DNA from: Anaspis maculata
Lineage: Eukaryota; Arthropoda; Insecta; Coleoptera; Scraptiidae
Assembly: GCA_949128115.1 (NCBI GenBank)
Contig: OX421963.1
Coordinates: forward strand, 39,849,979 to 39,913,978
DNA length: 64,000 bases
Reading direction: 5' to 3'
Part shown: one piece after another, positions 48,101 through 57,500 of the stretch
Layout: the number at the start of each line of letters is the position of its first letter
Numbering within the stretch: the stretch's first letter is position 1
The notes under the pieces: generated by a model
What the model saw: the letters and a program-made list of their open reading frames with translations, nothing else
Database searches by the model: none
Told to the model about the DNA's origin: nothing
Program-made: the position numbers and the translations under genes

Positions 48101-48167
48101 TGGCCCCCCAGGATGTGCACAAAGGCCCAAACAAGATCAACACCACCACCTTCCACAGCACACTCAT
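26528..48167 (-). CDS. COLGALT1: Procollagen galactosyltransferase (GT25 family), 5' part of the gene, three exons
   Basis: The enzyme adds galactose to hydroxylysine of collagen in the endoplasmic reticulum. Exons on the minus strand are 47980-48167, 30336-30564 and 26528-27180. Splice phases fit (188+229+653 nt), giving the first 356 residues. A signal peptide (residues 1 to about 22) is followed by the family's ILARN-AHTLPYFL segment. The junction of exons 1 and 2 restores the W-x-RSDHNSDNT stretch. Exon 3 opens with D-C-D (142-144), the metal-binding DxD followed by FLTNP. Near its end, FDRIFMINLLRRPERR marks the start of the second glycosyltransferase domain. Introns are 17.4 kb and 3.2 kb and full of foldback elements. 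Exon 3 ends at a GTAATT donor, and I found no later exon in the remaining 26 kb, so the C-terminal half is either left of the window or unrecognised. The start codon lies 255 bp from the Twinkle stop. Confidence 0.88.
27506..27646. mobile_element. Small foldback MITE in the GT25 intron
   Basis: GCTTTCGTTTTG at 27506 is mirrored by CAAAACGAAAGC ending at 27646. The arms, including AGGAGCTGCTC and AGTGATCTACC blocks, are almost fully complementary around a loop of about 25 bp. Confidence 0.75.
27671..27711. repeat. Near-perfect palindrome
   Basis: TTTACAGAACTTCGTATGTC is followed by GCCGGC and its complement, giving arms of about 18 bp. It could be a solo terminal structure of a MITE or a simple hairpin. 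Confidence 0.6.
27895..28150. repeat. Dispersed repeat, copy 2
   Basis: Matches 890-1185 in the same orientation, with the same blocks in the same order. It lies in the intron between GT25 exons 2 and 3. Confidence 0.65.
28631..29359. mobile_element. CAGGGTG-type foldback element
   Basis: The left end TACAGGGTGGAAAC and right end GTTTCCACTCTGTA are inverted. The arms (28631 to about 28890 and about 29100 to 29359) share CGACCTGTCC, CAAGGTCACGTAATTGGTA and GGGGCGGCGCAAGG blocks in inverted orientation. Flanking GC-rich words (CGCAGGCGGCAA at about 28600 and 29450, and GGCCAGGCCCGGCCCTG at 29468) suggest it inserted into an older hAT-like element. Confidence 0.75.
29484..30335. other. GT25 intron, unassigned part
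   Basis: Intronic DNA left of GT25 exon 2. No gene or delimited repeat was recognised. Confidence 0.3.
30336..30564 (-). CDS. COLGALT1: GT25 exon 2
   Basis: The acceptor TTACAG lies right of 30564 and the donor GTAAGT left of 30336. It encodes one splice base plus 76 codons, including the SDHNSDNT segment and ending YGRNIWADYLL just before the DxD of exon 3. Confidence 0.9.
30571..31518. other. GT25 intron 1, near segment
   Basis: No gene is seen. A CACCCTGTATA terminus at about 31215 marks one end of a CAGGGTG-type element whose partner I could not find. Confidence 0.3.
31887..33127. mobile_element. CAGGGTG-type foldback MITE, TA TSD, about 600-bp arms
   Basis: The termini CAGGGTGGTCCAGGTTTTAG and their complement end at 33127, with TA on both sides (31885-31886 and 33128-33129). 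The two arms are complementary almost to the centre at about 32505. The matching frames seen on opposite strands of the two arms are mirror copies, not genes. Confidence 0.85.
33132..33652. mobile_element. TA-flanked foldback MITE
   Basis: CTGGGTGTTTGCAAACTTGG at 33132 is mirrored by CCAAGTTTGAAAACACCTTG ending at 33652. TA flanks it (33130-33131 and 33653-33654). It lies immediately beside the previous element, separated by four bases. Confidence 0.8.
34677..35029. mobile_element. Insertion with palindromic MITE-like core
   Basis: This segment is absent from the matching place in the other foldback arm (about 42640-42645). Its core, CAGTCCGCACGGGCGATATA at 34711 and the complement CCGCCCGTGCGGACCG ending at about 34850, is an inverted repeat of about 45 bp with a repeated GGCGATATACCGCT block. 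The exact ends and TSD are uncertain. Confidence 0.6.
35102..35270. repeat. Left terminal tandem array, 11 x GGACAATTCGTCGC
   Basis: Units of 14 bp follow one another directly or with 2-bp spacers (GT, AC, GC, AA), with occasional single-base variants. All point the same way, opposite to the right-hand array. Confidence 0.95.
36080..37022 (-). mobile_element. Internally deleted piggyBac element, TTAA TSD
   Basis: CCCTTGACTGGCGTCGTG at 36080 and the complement of CCCTTAACTGGCGTTGTG ending at 37022 are flanked by TTAA (36076-36079 and 37023-37026). This terminus and target are diagnostic of piggyBac. Subterminal inverted blocks (GTGCGGTCCTACGGACCGC and its partner near 36830) are also present. 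Remains of both ends of the transposase lie at 36507-36750. Confidence 0.92.
36507..36750 (-). pseudogene. piggyBac transposase remnant: N-terminal start joined to C-terminal zinc finger
   Basis: A minus-strand ATG at 36750 opens a short acidic frame (Asp/Glu-rich, about 33 codons). It passes through a TGA into a CYLCPSKKR segment, and after a frameshift in the Lys codons continues as CHARKKPICLEC and KICLEC to a stop at 36507. The Cys-rich tail is the piggyBac C-terminal zinc-binding domain. The catalytic DDD core is missing, so the copy cannot move itself. Confidence 0.85.
38224..38391. mobile_element. hAT MITE, 8-bp TSD ACAGCCAG
   Basis: CAGTGGCGTAACTAGA at 38224 and its inverted end ACTTCTAGTTACGCCACTG ending at 38391 are flanked by ACAGCCAG (38216-38223 and 38392-38399). 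It is 168 bp long and non-coding. Confidence 0.93.
38860..39099. repeat. Right terminal tandem array of element B, GCGACGAATTGTCC
   Basis: About 15 copies of the 14-bp complement unit with 0- or 2-bp spacers. The last copy is split from 40817-40830 by the hAT-like insertion. Translated frames over the array give repeated RRIVRATNCP/DELS peptides that are an artefact of the repeat. Confidence 0.95.
39100..40808. mobile_element. hAT-like element inside the tandem array, 8-bp TSD TCCGTGCG
   Basis: CATGGGCGCCCG at 39100 and CGGGCGCCCATG ending at 40808 are inverted termini, flanked by TCCGTGCG (39092-39099 and 40809-40816). Because the target is itself repetitive the TSD alone is weaker evidence, but the termini are clear. 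It carries an (AAT)n tract at 39221-39243 and a nested CAGGGTG-type foldback (39280-40200). Confidence 0.8.
39280..40200. mobile_element. CAGGGTG-type foldback MITE, TA TSD
   Basis: CAGGGTGTCCGTTTTTCGAG at 39280 is mirrored by CTCGAAAAACGGACACCCTG ending at 40200. TA lies on both sides (39278-39279 and 40201-40202). The arms are complementary over about 430 bp each (CATTGATCGTCATAAAAAT and partner). It is non-coding. Confidence 0.9.
42836..44560. other. Unassigned part of GT25 intron 1
   Basis: Two CAGGGTG ends in the same orientation (42885 and 43066) and an isolated fragment of the giant foldback family are visible. The rest, including short open frames at 43284-43600, is not recognisable. 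Confidence 0.3.
44651..45605 (+). pseudogene. Tc1-like transposase, frameshifted and lacking a catalytic Asp
   Basis: The first part (44651-44932) starts MPRTRQPPLYRHLTESQKGR and carries the paired-type helix-turn-helix of Tc1 transposases. A stop and frameshifts follow. From about 45017 the DDE domain resumes: VFSDEPRF holds the first Asp, and WPACSPDLSPIEHVWD (about 45451-45500) holds the final acidic residue. The middle motif, normally QQDNARPHTA, reads QQVNARIHTA with GTC at 45380-45382, so the second Asp is lost. Similarity fades after WDNLPQQD near 45600. It lies in GT25 intron 1. The transposon ends were not found. Confidence 0.88.
45606..46135. mobile_element. Foldback element
   Basis: CCCTCTCCCTTTTCCCTCTA near 45608 pairs with the complement around 46080-46115. 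AATCGCCACTT near 45775 pairs with AAGTGGCGATT at about 45928, and TTGCAAAATTTTG with CAAAATTTTGCAA. It starts where the Tc1 relic ends. The exact ends and TSD are not resolved. Confidence 0.6.
46136..46654. other. Intronic spacer with a CAGGGTG-type end
   Basis: GGGACCCTGTATT at about 46375 is a degraded element end. No gene is seen. Confidence 0.3.
46655..46967. mobile_element. CAGGGTG-type foldback MITE
   Basis: CAGGGTGTTACACTTTTTTG near 46656 is mirrored by the complement ending CAACACCCTG at 46967. GGAGATGGTAGAGCATCAAAA and its partner lie further in. The left flank is degraded (an extra CAGGCTGT). Confidence 0.75.
47017..47751. mobile_element. Foldback element with a second foldback nested inside, TA TSD
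   Basis: The outer ends CAGGTGTCGTTCACGCGAGA (47017) and TCTCGCGTGAACACCTG (ending 47751) have TA on both sides. An inner pair (AGGGTGTCGCAATTTTTTTT at about 47160 and its complement to about 47611) marks an inner element. The element at about 59355-60103 in the SDAD1 intron is a relative, sharing the GTTCAC end and an AAGGGGAAG block. Confidence 0.75.
47980..48167 (-). CDS. COLGALT1: GT25 exon 1 (signal peptide)
   Basis: Starts at ATG 48167 and ends at a GTAAGG donor with 62 codons plus 2 bases. A basic-hydrophobic signal sequence of about 22 residues is followed by the conserved RPTVIIAILARNKAHTLPYF segment of GT25 enzymes. Confidence 0.9.
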
Positions 48168-48422
48168 TTTAACGCAAAATCATTTGATTAGAAGCGATTT
48201 GTACGCCTTACACCTATTTTTAATTTTATTGCTCTTTGCAGACTGCCACGATCCAGGCCGACAAAACGATTCAACAGCTGATTCCCATTTGTATTTTGTT
48301 TACATGTGCGCGAAATGGCGGGAGATTCAAACTAGGTGGAAAATAGATTAACTTTGTATTTGCCTTGTAAAAATCGTATAAAAATAATAATAGGTCAATA
48401 ACAATAGCATTTGGGTTTAATA
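48168..48422 (-). promoter_or_regulatory. Short intergenic region: Twinkle 3' end and GT25 promoter
   Basis: These 255 bp must hold the 3' UTR end of Twinkle and at least part of the GT25 5' UTR and promoter. No specific motif was identified. Confidence 0.4.
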
Positions 48423-48554
48423 CTAAACGTTTTCTGTTTTAGTTTGTTCCTCGGTTGTTTTTTTCGGAACTTTCTTTGGCGCGAAACTCAAGCTCTGCTT
48501 GTCAAACTCCAAGGTCATGATACCAAGATCACCACTGTATCTGTTCTTTGCAAC
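48423..48554 (-). CDS. TWNK: Twinkle exon 7 (C terminus)
   Basis: Follows the acceptor TTTGTAG. It begins [11 protein letters not shown], which is conserved at the end of Twinkle, and stops at TAG 48423-48425. It is 44 codons including the stop, in phase with exon 6. Confidence 0.9.
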   Translation of the reverse strand, partial: VAKNRYSGDLGIMTLEFDKQSLSFAPKKVPKKTTEEQTKTENV

Positions 48555-51500
48555 CTACAAATAAAAATCGTGGGGGAAACTGGTAGGTATTTTATAGGTA
48601 AATAATTATTTAGAAGAACTACTTTTACTCGATCTCGACCTTCAAATTTTCACACAACAATGGGACACCAGGCGCTTTTTTAAGGATATAATATGGGCCC
48701 GTCGATGCAAGCTTGAAAGGGGCGCCGCAGACGAAAATTTTTCGAAAATAATATGTAAATTTTAAGCCTAAAATCGAGTCAAAATCGGAAGAAAAACAAA
48801 AAAGAAGACATTCACAAAATAAGGTTTTCACGCTTTCATTGATGGATTTTTTGATTCATGAAAATACATTTGATTTTTTCAATCAAGCTCCGACAAAAGG
48901 TCTCAAATGACAAAAATCAATTTGCGGGCAACCCGGCCGGTAGCGCGGAGGACTCCGTCTTTGGAAGCCGTTCCAGAGATAGTGGGTTCGAATCCGGTCT
49001 GGGCCAGGTCAAAATTTTCATGCGTTCTCTAGTACCTTGGCGTGTACCACCGCGCGGCCACGTCAAGGAGAAAAGGGTGAAACGAGATGGTCACCGAAAA
49101 AAGGGCGCTAATAACCTCGTTGTTGATGCGTCCATAAAATGGTGGGTGGTGTGCGAATCACCCGGCACCGCTTTCAGAGTACTGAGGCGGGGCTTAGGAG
49201 GGACTGCCAGTGAGTACACGGATCCCCGCCCACTGCAAAAAAAATGCGGGCCTCTTGCTCCAGCGCATGTTAATCCTAATTTTTTTGCCACAATATCATT
49301 TTACATTGGATTTTTTCAAGCTCTAAGAAAAAGACCCGCGCAAGCATCGAGGGCCCGTTAATGCCTCGCATCGATTGCATCTACGTTAAATATGCCCCTG
49401 TGTGACACATTTTCATTTCCCACGATTTCCTTCTACAAATTCGTAGATTTTCCAGACACTCAGCGCTGGCAATGGATAAGAATAGGAGACGGGCTATTAT
49501 ATAGTTTTGTTTAGTGCTGTTTACTATTTAGGCATCGCACAAGAAAATCGCAAAATGAGAATGTCGGATGGGGAGGAATTAAGTGGAAGCATTTGAAATG
49601 GGATGTCACAAACACATCGAAGGCATGACTTGGATAAATAAAATTTGATTTGCAAATAAACTAGTCGCCAATTGAAGTTGAACTGCATGGTTATATTGTA
49701 GAGAGTGATTTGCAAAGTCGTATTTTTTTGGTCCAACTTTAGTGCGCATATTCTACTTTTGTGGCCTTCCTGTAATCATGTTTAACATTACATCTTATAA
49801 AGACAAGCTCCAAGTGCAGATTCCTTCTTGAGTTCTGGTTTTATCCCTTTCCAATCTTCAGATACCACCCCATATGTAATGGATCCACCATTAAAAGAGA
49901 AAACTTGATTTCATTTACTACCGCGTGTTGATCCAGTCGAGTATTAGGTCTCATCCATGAATGATAAATTAAATAAAATAAAATTGGTTATAAATTACAA
50001 GCTCTCAAAGTTGATGATTTTTTTGCCGTCCCACTTCAATCAACGACTAGTTTAAGTCGAGAGTCGAGGATAGAAGAAATAACGATGTATATACAACATA
50101 CTATAAATGCATGTCACCATTTTTTCTTGAATATGTTTGAATGTTTACAACTATTATCCGTTTCACCTTTATTTGCCACACAGCAAGCTATGGAAAATTT
50201 CAGTTACGTTGGTATCTCTGAGACAGGTGGTTTCATGCAGTAAAGGTTATGTAGATCTGACATTGATAATCCGAAGATTGGTTCTTTCAAAGCTGTCAAA
50301 CCGACTTCTCACTGATGTGATGATGATACCGTGATGACGCCGCACCGTGGAGAATAACTCGGGCCAAGGGTCTAGCCCAAGGAAAGCGAGAAAAAATGGC
50401 ACAGGTGAATTATTATTTATAATTAAAATATGGACAATTGCTTTGACTCAAAGTAAAACTTGAGCTGGGAGTAAATGAACCGTAAGTTTTTACTTACTCC
50501 GAAAACTAAAGCTAATTTACCGTCGTGTTTTCGGCCATATCTGACTGTAGGCGCTCAACGTGCTGAATATGCCGCAAACTTGCATTTTCGTTTGATGCGG
50601 GATGATTTATGGCATCTTGAAACATTTTTTGGCATTTTGACCTGACATCGTGAAAATTTGTCAATAAACTGACAAAGTTTCGTCAGTATGCTAAACCTCA
50701 CAAAACAATATTAGTACAGGAAAAATAGTAAAAAAATCTGCAAAACCTCGGAAAAAATATGGACGTCCTGGAAATTTGATATTCTGTTCAGAATTGAGTG
50801 CTCTACAACATATCCAAAATCGCCAAAAATCGCACCCGGGGGTTTTGAGTTATTGGAGGGGGGGTGAAAAATCACAACTTAAAATGGAGGGGATAAAACT
50901 CGTCAATCCATTGGAAGCAAATACGTTATAATTCGACGCATCATATCCCGTTGATACCATTTTGACACAAAAAGTGTCAATTACTGTTGAAGAGGGGTCG
51001 TGGGGAGGCGAAGCTCTGCTAGGTGGTCCATTTTGTTTTTCTGGCCATGTAGAACCGATCACAACAAGTTTGGTATCTTTTCCGACTAAATTCAATCTCC
51101 TGAACTCGAATCCGATCTGTAAATTTGGATGAAAACAAGTTTGAACAAGTTAACTTGAAAAAACTTGTTTTTTCTTTGACAATTTTGACGAATCTCTTTT
51201 CTACTGTTAGAGGTGTTCATCTTTGAAAAATTTCCAGGGGTCATCAGATTGAAGTGTATTCTTCACGAAAATCATCCACTCAATGTATAATTTTGTTCCT
51301 CGAGTTCAAAAAATCGATTTAAACCTAAGCCGGCTCGGCGCGTTGTCTACTACTGACCAGAACACTACAGCATGCACCTTGAAATGAAAATAGCTCAAAC
51401 TTTCGAGCAGATAACAACTCATCTTTGAAAATTTGATTAGCTGTGCAGAATTAAATTCCCTATAACATAAACAAAACCGTCATAAATCGCACTGCAGGGT

Positions 51501-54500
51501 TTTGAGTTATTTGAGGGGGGAGGTAACAGTTCATAGAGCACGAATCTTGAGAAAATGTTATCTTTCTCCTCGAATAACTCAAAATCCTGCAGTGCGATTC
51601 ATGGCGATTTTGTTTATGTTAAATAGAGTTCAATTCTGCACATATAATCAAATTTTCAAAGATGAGTTGTTATCTCTTCGCAAGTTTGAGCTATTTTCAT
51701 TGAAAGGTGCATGCTCTAGTGTTCTGGTCAGTAGTAGACGACACCTCGAGCCGGCTCAGGTTCAAATCGATTTTTTGAACTCGAGAATCAAAACTATACA
51801 TTAAGTGGATGATTTTCGTGAAGAATACACCTCAATCCAATGACCCCTGAAAATTTTTTGAAGATGAATACCTTTAACAGTGAAAAAAAAATTCTTCAAA
51901 ATTGTCAAAGAAAAAACAAGTTTTTCCAAGTTAACTTGTTCAAACTTGTTTTTATCCAAATTTGCATATCGGATTCGAGTTCAGGAGATTGAATTTAGTC
52001 GGAAAAGATACCAAACTTGTCGTGATCGGTTCTACATGGCCAGAAAAACAGAATGGACCACCTAGCAGAGCTTCGCCCCCCCACGACCCCCCTTTAACAG
52101 TAATCGACACTTTTTGTGCCAACGTGGTATCAACGGAATATGATGCGTCGAATCATAACGTATTTGCTTCCAATTGATTGACGGGCTTCATCCCCTCCAT
52201 TTCAAGTTACAGTTTTTTACCCCCCCTCCAATAACTCAAAACCCCCGGGTGGGATTTTTGGCGATTTCGGATATGTTGTAGAGCACTCAATTCTGAACGG
52301 AATATCAAATTTTCACGACGTCCATATTTATTCCGAGGTTGAAATCTATCTTTCTTGTACTATATCATAGCTTGCTGGGTGGCAAATAAGGGTGAAAAGT
52401 ATATGGGGTGAAACCATGGTCCATGAGTGAAACAGATAATAGGTTGCGAGACCAAACAAATCACTAGGTACCTGAAGGTATTTCTTGCCACGAACTGAAG
52501 TCAACCTCTTATCCTGAATGATGAGCACGTTATCCGCCTCTTGCGAAGCCTTAGCCCCGCCAAAGATCGAACTGGTGGTCAAATCTTCGTCGTCTCTCTC
52601 TTTCCTCGGATGTATGACCAAAGTCACGTGACAATTGTTCCTGGTGGCAAAGCTCCGGAACGACGCCACGATCGCGTCCTGCTTCCAGAACCTGTCCATG
52701 TGCCTCTGCTCTTCAGTCATGCCCATCATGAACTGCAAGTTGTCTATGATAACGTGGGCAATGTCGTGGACGTACGTTGCATGTTCCACGGCCTCCATGA
52801 CAACCTTTATACTTTGCTGTCCGTGGAAAGTCATGAAATAAATGGGTAGTTGCTCAAAAGAATCGGCCCAGCCTTCGAATAAGTGCAAGTTCTCGTCCAG
52901 AGGCATCCCGGCCAACTGCTGGAGCATCACTCTGGCTAAACGAGCATTTCGTATTTCAAAACTACCCCACAGCGTGTTGACCTAAAAGACGGAGTTGAAT
53001 TGTAAATGTGATGGCGAAATATCAGGCATTGGATTGCGTACACCCTGCATCGCTAAATCTAACGAATATTCACTTATGAATGTGGTTTTGCCACTACCCG
53101 TGGGTCCTGTTATCACAGTTAGCTCACCTCGCCGATGGCCCATCAGAATTTTGCTGAGAGTAGGGAAACGTTTCCATTTCACGCCTTGAACCTGCAGATT
53201 AATACCATCAATATCATTTCAAGACCTATTAAGGATGGGCTTGAATTGGTGAAATCAGCCGTTGCGAAATCAAGTGCTATGAGCTTATTTCTTGACAAAA
53301 ATTTATTATTTTGGTGTCTTTGGGAAACTACAAGGATGAACTTTAGTTCCAAAATCCAAAAATGATTCTTCCAAATTTGAAAAAAAATGTTTTCAATTTT
53401 TTTTTTAAATGCTAATAGACTTGAACCAAAGTACATCCTTGTAGCTTTCCAAAGAGACCCGAATATAAATTTCTGTCAAGAATTAAGCCCGTAGCACTTA
53501 ATTTCGCAACAGCTGATTTCACTAATTTAACTCCATCCTTAAAACCCTGGATTTTCAGAAAACAAGGAATCTTGCCTCAAACGTACATACTACATAGGTA
53601 TTATTGGGATAGGTATCACAAAAAACCGAATACAATGCGAATGTCAAAATCAAGATTGAGCTCATTTTACCTCCTTGTCCTTCATTGCTCTCATGATGTT
53701 CATTCATTTCTATCTTATTTTGATCTAGGTAACCTAAAGTGAAGTTTGTGTAACTGGTGCAGTGACTCATCCATGATGCGAATACACACGAATGGGACAC
53801 GAGCACAGCCGCCTTCCACAGCCTCAACTCCTGCCCAAACTGCCGTCCTCGTATTGTTTCTTGCAGACTTTTCTGGTGACGATCCAATGCAACTGGGTAA
53901 CCGGACAAAAATGACCGAAAAGTAAAATGTATCTACGTCTCTTACAGAAATAAAACCGGAACGTTGAAGAACGTGAAGTTCACCACCAGGCAAATTTAGT
54001 GTACCTTCAGTTATGAGCAAATTTTCTGTCAATTTCAACGATTTTCTGGCACGTTTTTTGATGACTGGCGAAGTTGGTGTACAAAATTTCTCTGGGAAGT
54101 CAACACCTTGCAAGATTTCCTCATTTTCAAGTTTCATCCAGAGTCACCTTCTTACCTTATCAATGTTTTGCAAATCTGACAGCACTTCACCTCTCAAACT
54201 AGCAAACGTGGTAATAGATTTGTGCCAAATCGGCTGCGCTGAGCTAATAATCGTTTTGTAATCTTGCTTAGGTACTAAATGAGGTAACAAATTCTTTTCG
54301 TTCGGCCTGAAACGAAAAAAAAAACATTATTCCAATCGTCAATAACGAGCCTCATTTTTGTCCAGACAACTTGATTTTGTCCAGGACCTTTTTTTCAAGC
54401 TTAAGGTGGGTTTAGTCAGCCTTAATTTTAAATCGCCCAATTCTGGTTGGAATGACACACCAAATAGCTGACACAATTTATAAGAAAACGACTTGGAGAA

Positions 54501-57500
54501 CGAAGAAAATTTTTAGTTTAGTGAGATTTAAAAAATGTGGTATGGCAAAGAAAATCCTCATTGAAATAAAATGACAGATTTCGAAAAACAGTGCACAGGT
54601 ATTCCAACTTTGACATCGACACTATTGACAGCTAAAACATAACTTCTGCGTTAGTGCCCTCTCCATGCAATTTCCCTATTTTATACACAAGATCCATACA
54701 AAGTTGAAATCTGCATAAAAGTGATGTAATGTAAAAAACCGTGTTTTTAAACCCCCTTTGACCAACCTTTGACCCTTCATAACGTTGAAAATGAAAGTAA
54801 AAAAAAATCCATTACTTTTTGTGGGCTTCATAAGAGATTCCATATTATAGGGTAAAACCTCCATTGATTGGCACCTTAAGCGTTTTCTCAAACTTGGAAG
54901 CTGATTTATCGTTTGGTATTAGAGGTACGAACCGCAGTTATTCTTTCAGGCATTCTTCAATGTCTTCGCTATATGGTTTTATTAAAGTTTAATGCAAACA
55001 GTGTTCTAAACAGCCAAAAAATAATAACAATGAAAGCCTTGCATTTGTGCCAGTCATTGGCACTTTAGCCAATGATTGGCACGACGAGCTGAGCCATTGA
55101 TTGGCACTGCTCGCTGGCAGTGTTTTGGCACTGGTTTGCGTGTTTCATTGGCATTAGACACCACAAGTTAGGTAAAGGGTATTTACCTGAACTATATATA
55201 AACATAATATAGATATTTGTGGAACAAGTGAGAAAGAGCGAGTATTGGGACGGTGTGAAATAATTAACCAATGGCAAGCAAAAAACAAACGGGTAGGTAC
55301 GAGAAAAAACGTTTGTCTACAACATTTTTCCACTACTTTTTCATTTCGACATCAAAAAATAAGACCTTATCTAACTTGCAGTAGTAAAAAAAACAATAAA
55401 AATGATTCGTGATAATTATCTTTATAGTGTAAATCAATAAATTAAAAAACACAGAAGCGCAGATTCAAACTAAGAGCAAGTCTACAATAAATTTCAAAAA
55501 GCAATCTTTTGGTAGTTTTAACCTTTTAAAGAAAAAAAGAACTTTTTACAGGAGAGCAGAAACAACTGCGATTTAAAGTCCGGGAATAGTACAGGAAATT
55601 ACGCTATTTTTCAGTGTAGGTAACTGTAAACAGTATAAACTTACTTTTCTTTGATAACACTTCAAAATATCGTTATTTTCTGTACTATTCCCGGACTTTA
55701 AATCGCAGTTGTTTCTGCTCTCCTGTAAAAAGTTCCATTTTTCAGTTACGAGGTAGGTACTGCCGTGAAGTCCTCGATAAACGTTTTGGCCAGGAAAATG
55801 TTGAATTTTAACAGCGATAGGCTGCTCCTGCTACTATAGCCGTACCTCGAGCCGTACACTGCTACTTTCAACCCTCATTTATTACGAGTGAATGAAGTCT
55901 AGTTTTGCCATCGCTGTTTTTAAGCCGTAGCATAAGTCTTCAGGCTAATAATTATTCTTATCATCTTCGATTGATTGTCTGGGTACCTATCTTGAAATAC
56001 TCGCAAGTTAGCTATTGGGGAATTATTGTCGTTTCGTTTGATCGTTTGACACCTTCGACAATCAAACAACACTGGTTCTTTTTCGATACTCTTTAGTGAA
56101 TGATGAACAATAAAACATGTCGTTACGGGAACCACGCTGCCAACAACAAGAATAAACTAAGCTGAGATGCTGAGATAAAATGGCATTTTAACAATGGAAA
56201 AAATGGAGCCATCAGAGTGGTTCTCAATTTCAATTTTTTTTTTCGTAAATCTTGCTCAAAACCTATCGAATTGGACGGAAAAATATCGATTCCAATGATT
56301 GGAACTTTGCGCAAACGGCATGTTCCACTTATGGGCACCCCTGCCAATCATTGGAGCTTCGCTTAAATCGACATGCTCCATCCATTGGCACCCCTGCCAA
56401 TCAATGGAAAGTTACCGTTTTGTGACCCAAAAGTTGGCACCAAGAAAAATGTTCAAAATAAGAAAACCACACTAGTGGTTTCAGCAGCAAAATGTGAAAC
56501 AAAGCTCATTCTTCGAATTATAACAAAACCGAACAAATTTCTGAATAAATTTGGCAAGTTACAAACTACCCATTGAGGGTGAATTCTTAAGAAAATCATA
56601 AGAAACTTATCTTATTCGCAATTCTGTCATAAATCCACTCGTCACACAAAGAATGAATGGAGTAATTATTTGTATTATCGACATAATATATCAAACAAAG
56701 TTGTTGCATTTTGTGAAAAATACTAGATTTGGCAAAATGGAGATATTTCACTAATTAAAGCGATAAATAAATGGAGGTGCCAATCATTGGGGCCCTGCCA
56801 ACAATACCCCCTTTTACCCTATCATGGTACTGTTCTGGTGCGCCATTTAGAGATCATCCTATATGTAACACATTTTCTGTTTTTCTTAGAAGACACTAAT
56901 CTAGTCTTTTTGAAAAATAAATGTGAAGTTATTGATTATATCGAGGATTATATTGAACAGATAACATTTCAACTACCACCTACCAAAATGACCCCAATAA
57001 AAAATTATCAAAAAACAATAAAAACCGTTTTTAGTGTTCTTATTCCAAACACGTGTTTTTACATCACTAAACTAAAACCCTTATTGACAACTGTTAAAAC
57101 AAAACCTGAAATAAAAAAAATTAAAAATTATAACTCTTATGACTGAATGTAAAGTTGCAAAGGGGAAAATAATATTTATTTATTATTTATGACAGGCCCA
57201 GAGCTGGACGTCAGCTAACAGACAAACTTTATGGCCAACCCTCCCAGCTATATTACCCACCTGACAAAAAGGCACCGCTTCTCTCCCAGCTTCTTGGCAA
57301 AGTGCCTGGCAGAATCCCAAGACTTTATGTCACTTCCAAACCAAAGGATCAATTTCTTGAACCGCTCCAAACTTGGAAGAACATACTGAGACAAATTGTT
57401 GACTCCATTCGGTAAACACACTACACTGCTGCTGATTTTCGCATCTAAAAGAACCAAAAAGTCTGATATGCTAGGAACTAAAACTGCTGTGTCTCTATTT

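Larger units (their letters stand above)
48555..52471 (-). other. Twinkle intron 6
   Basis: A 3.9-kb intron. It contains the tRNA-derived SINE (about 48921-49375) and the giant foldback (50744-52340). The stretch 49380-50130 shows nothing recognisable. Confidence 0.7.

Noticed and set aside
48941..49010. Possible true tRNA gene with a perfect B box
   Set aside because: The B box is good, but I could not pair an acceptor stem, and a long non-tRNA body follows. A SINE head fits better.
53715..54137. 140-codon minus-strand frame within a Twinkle intron
   Set aside because: No recognisable domain, not in phase with any Twinkle exon, and flanked by good splice sites that remove it.
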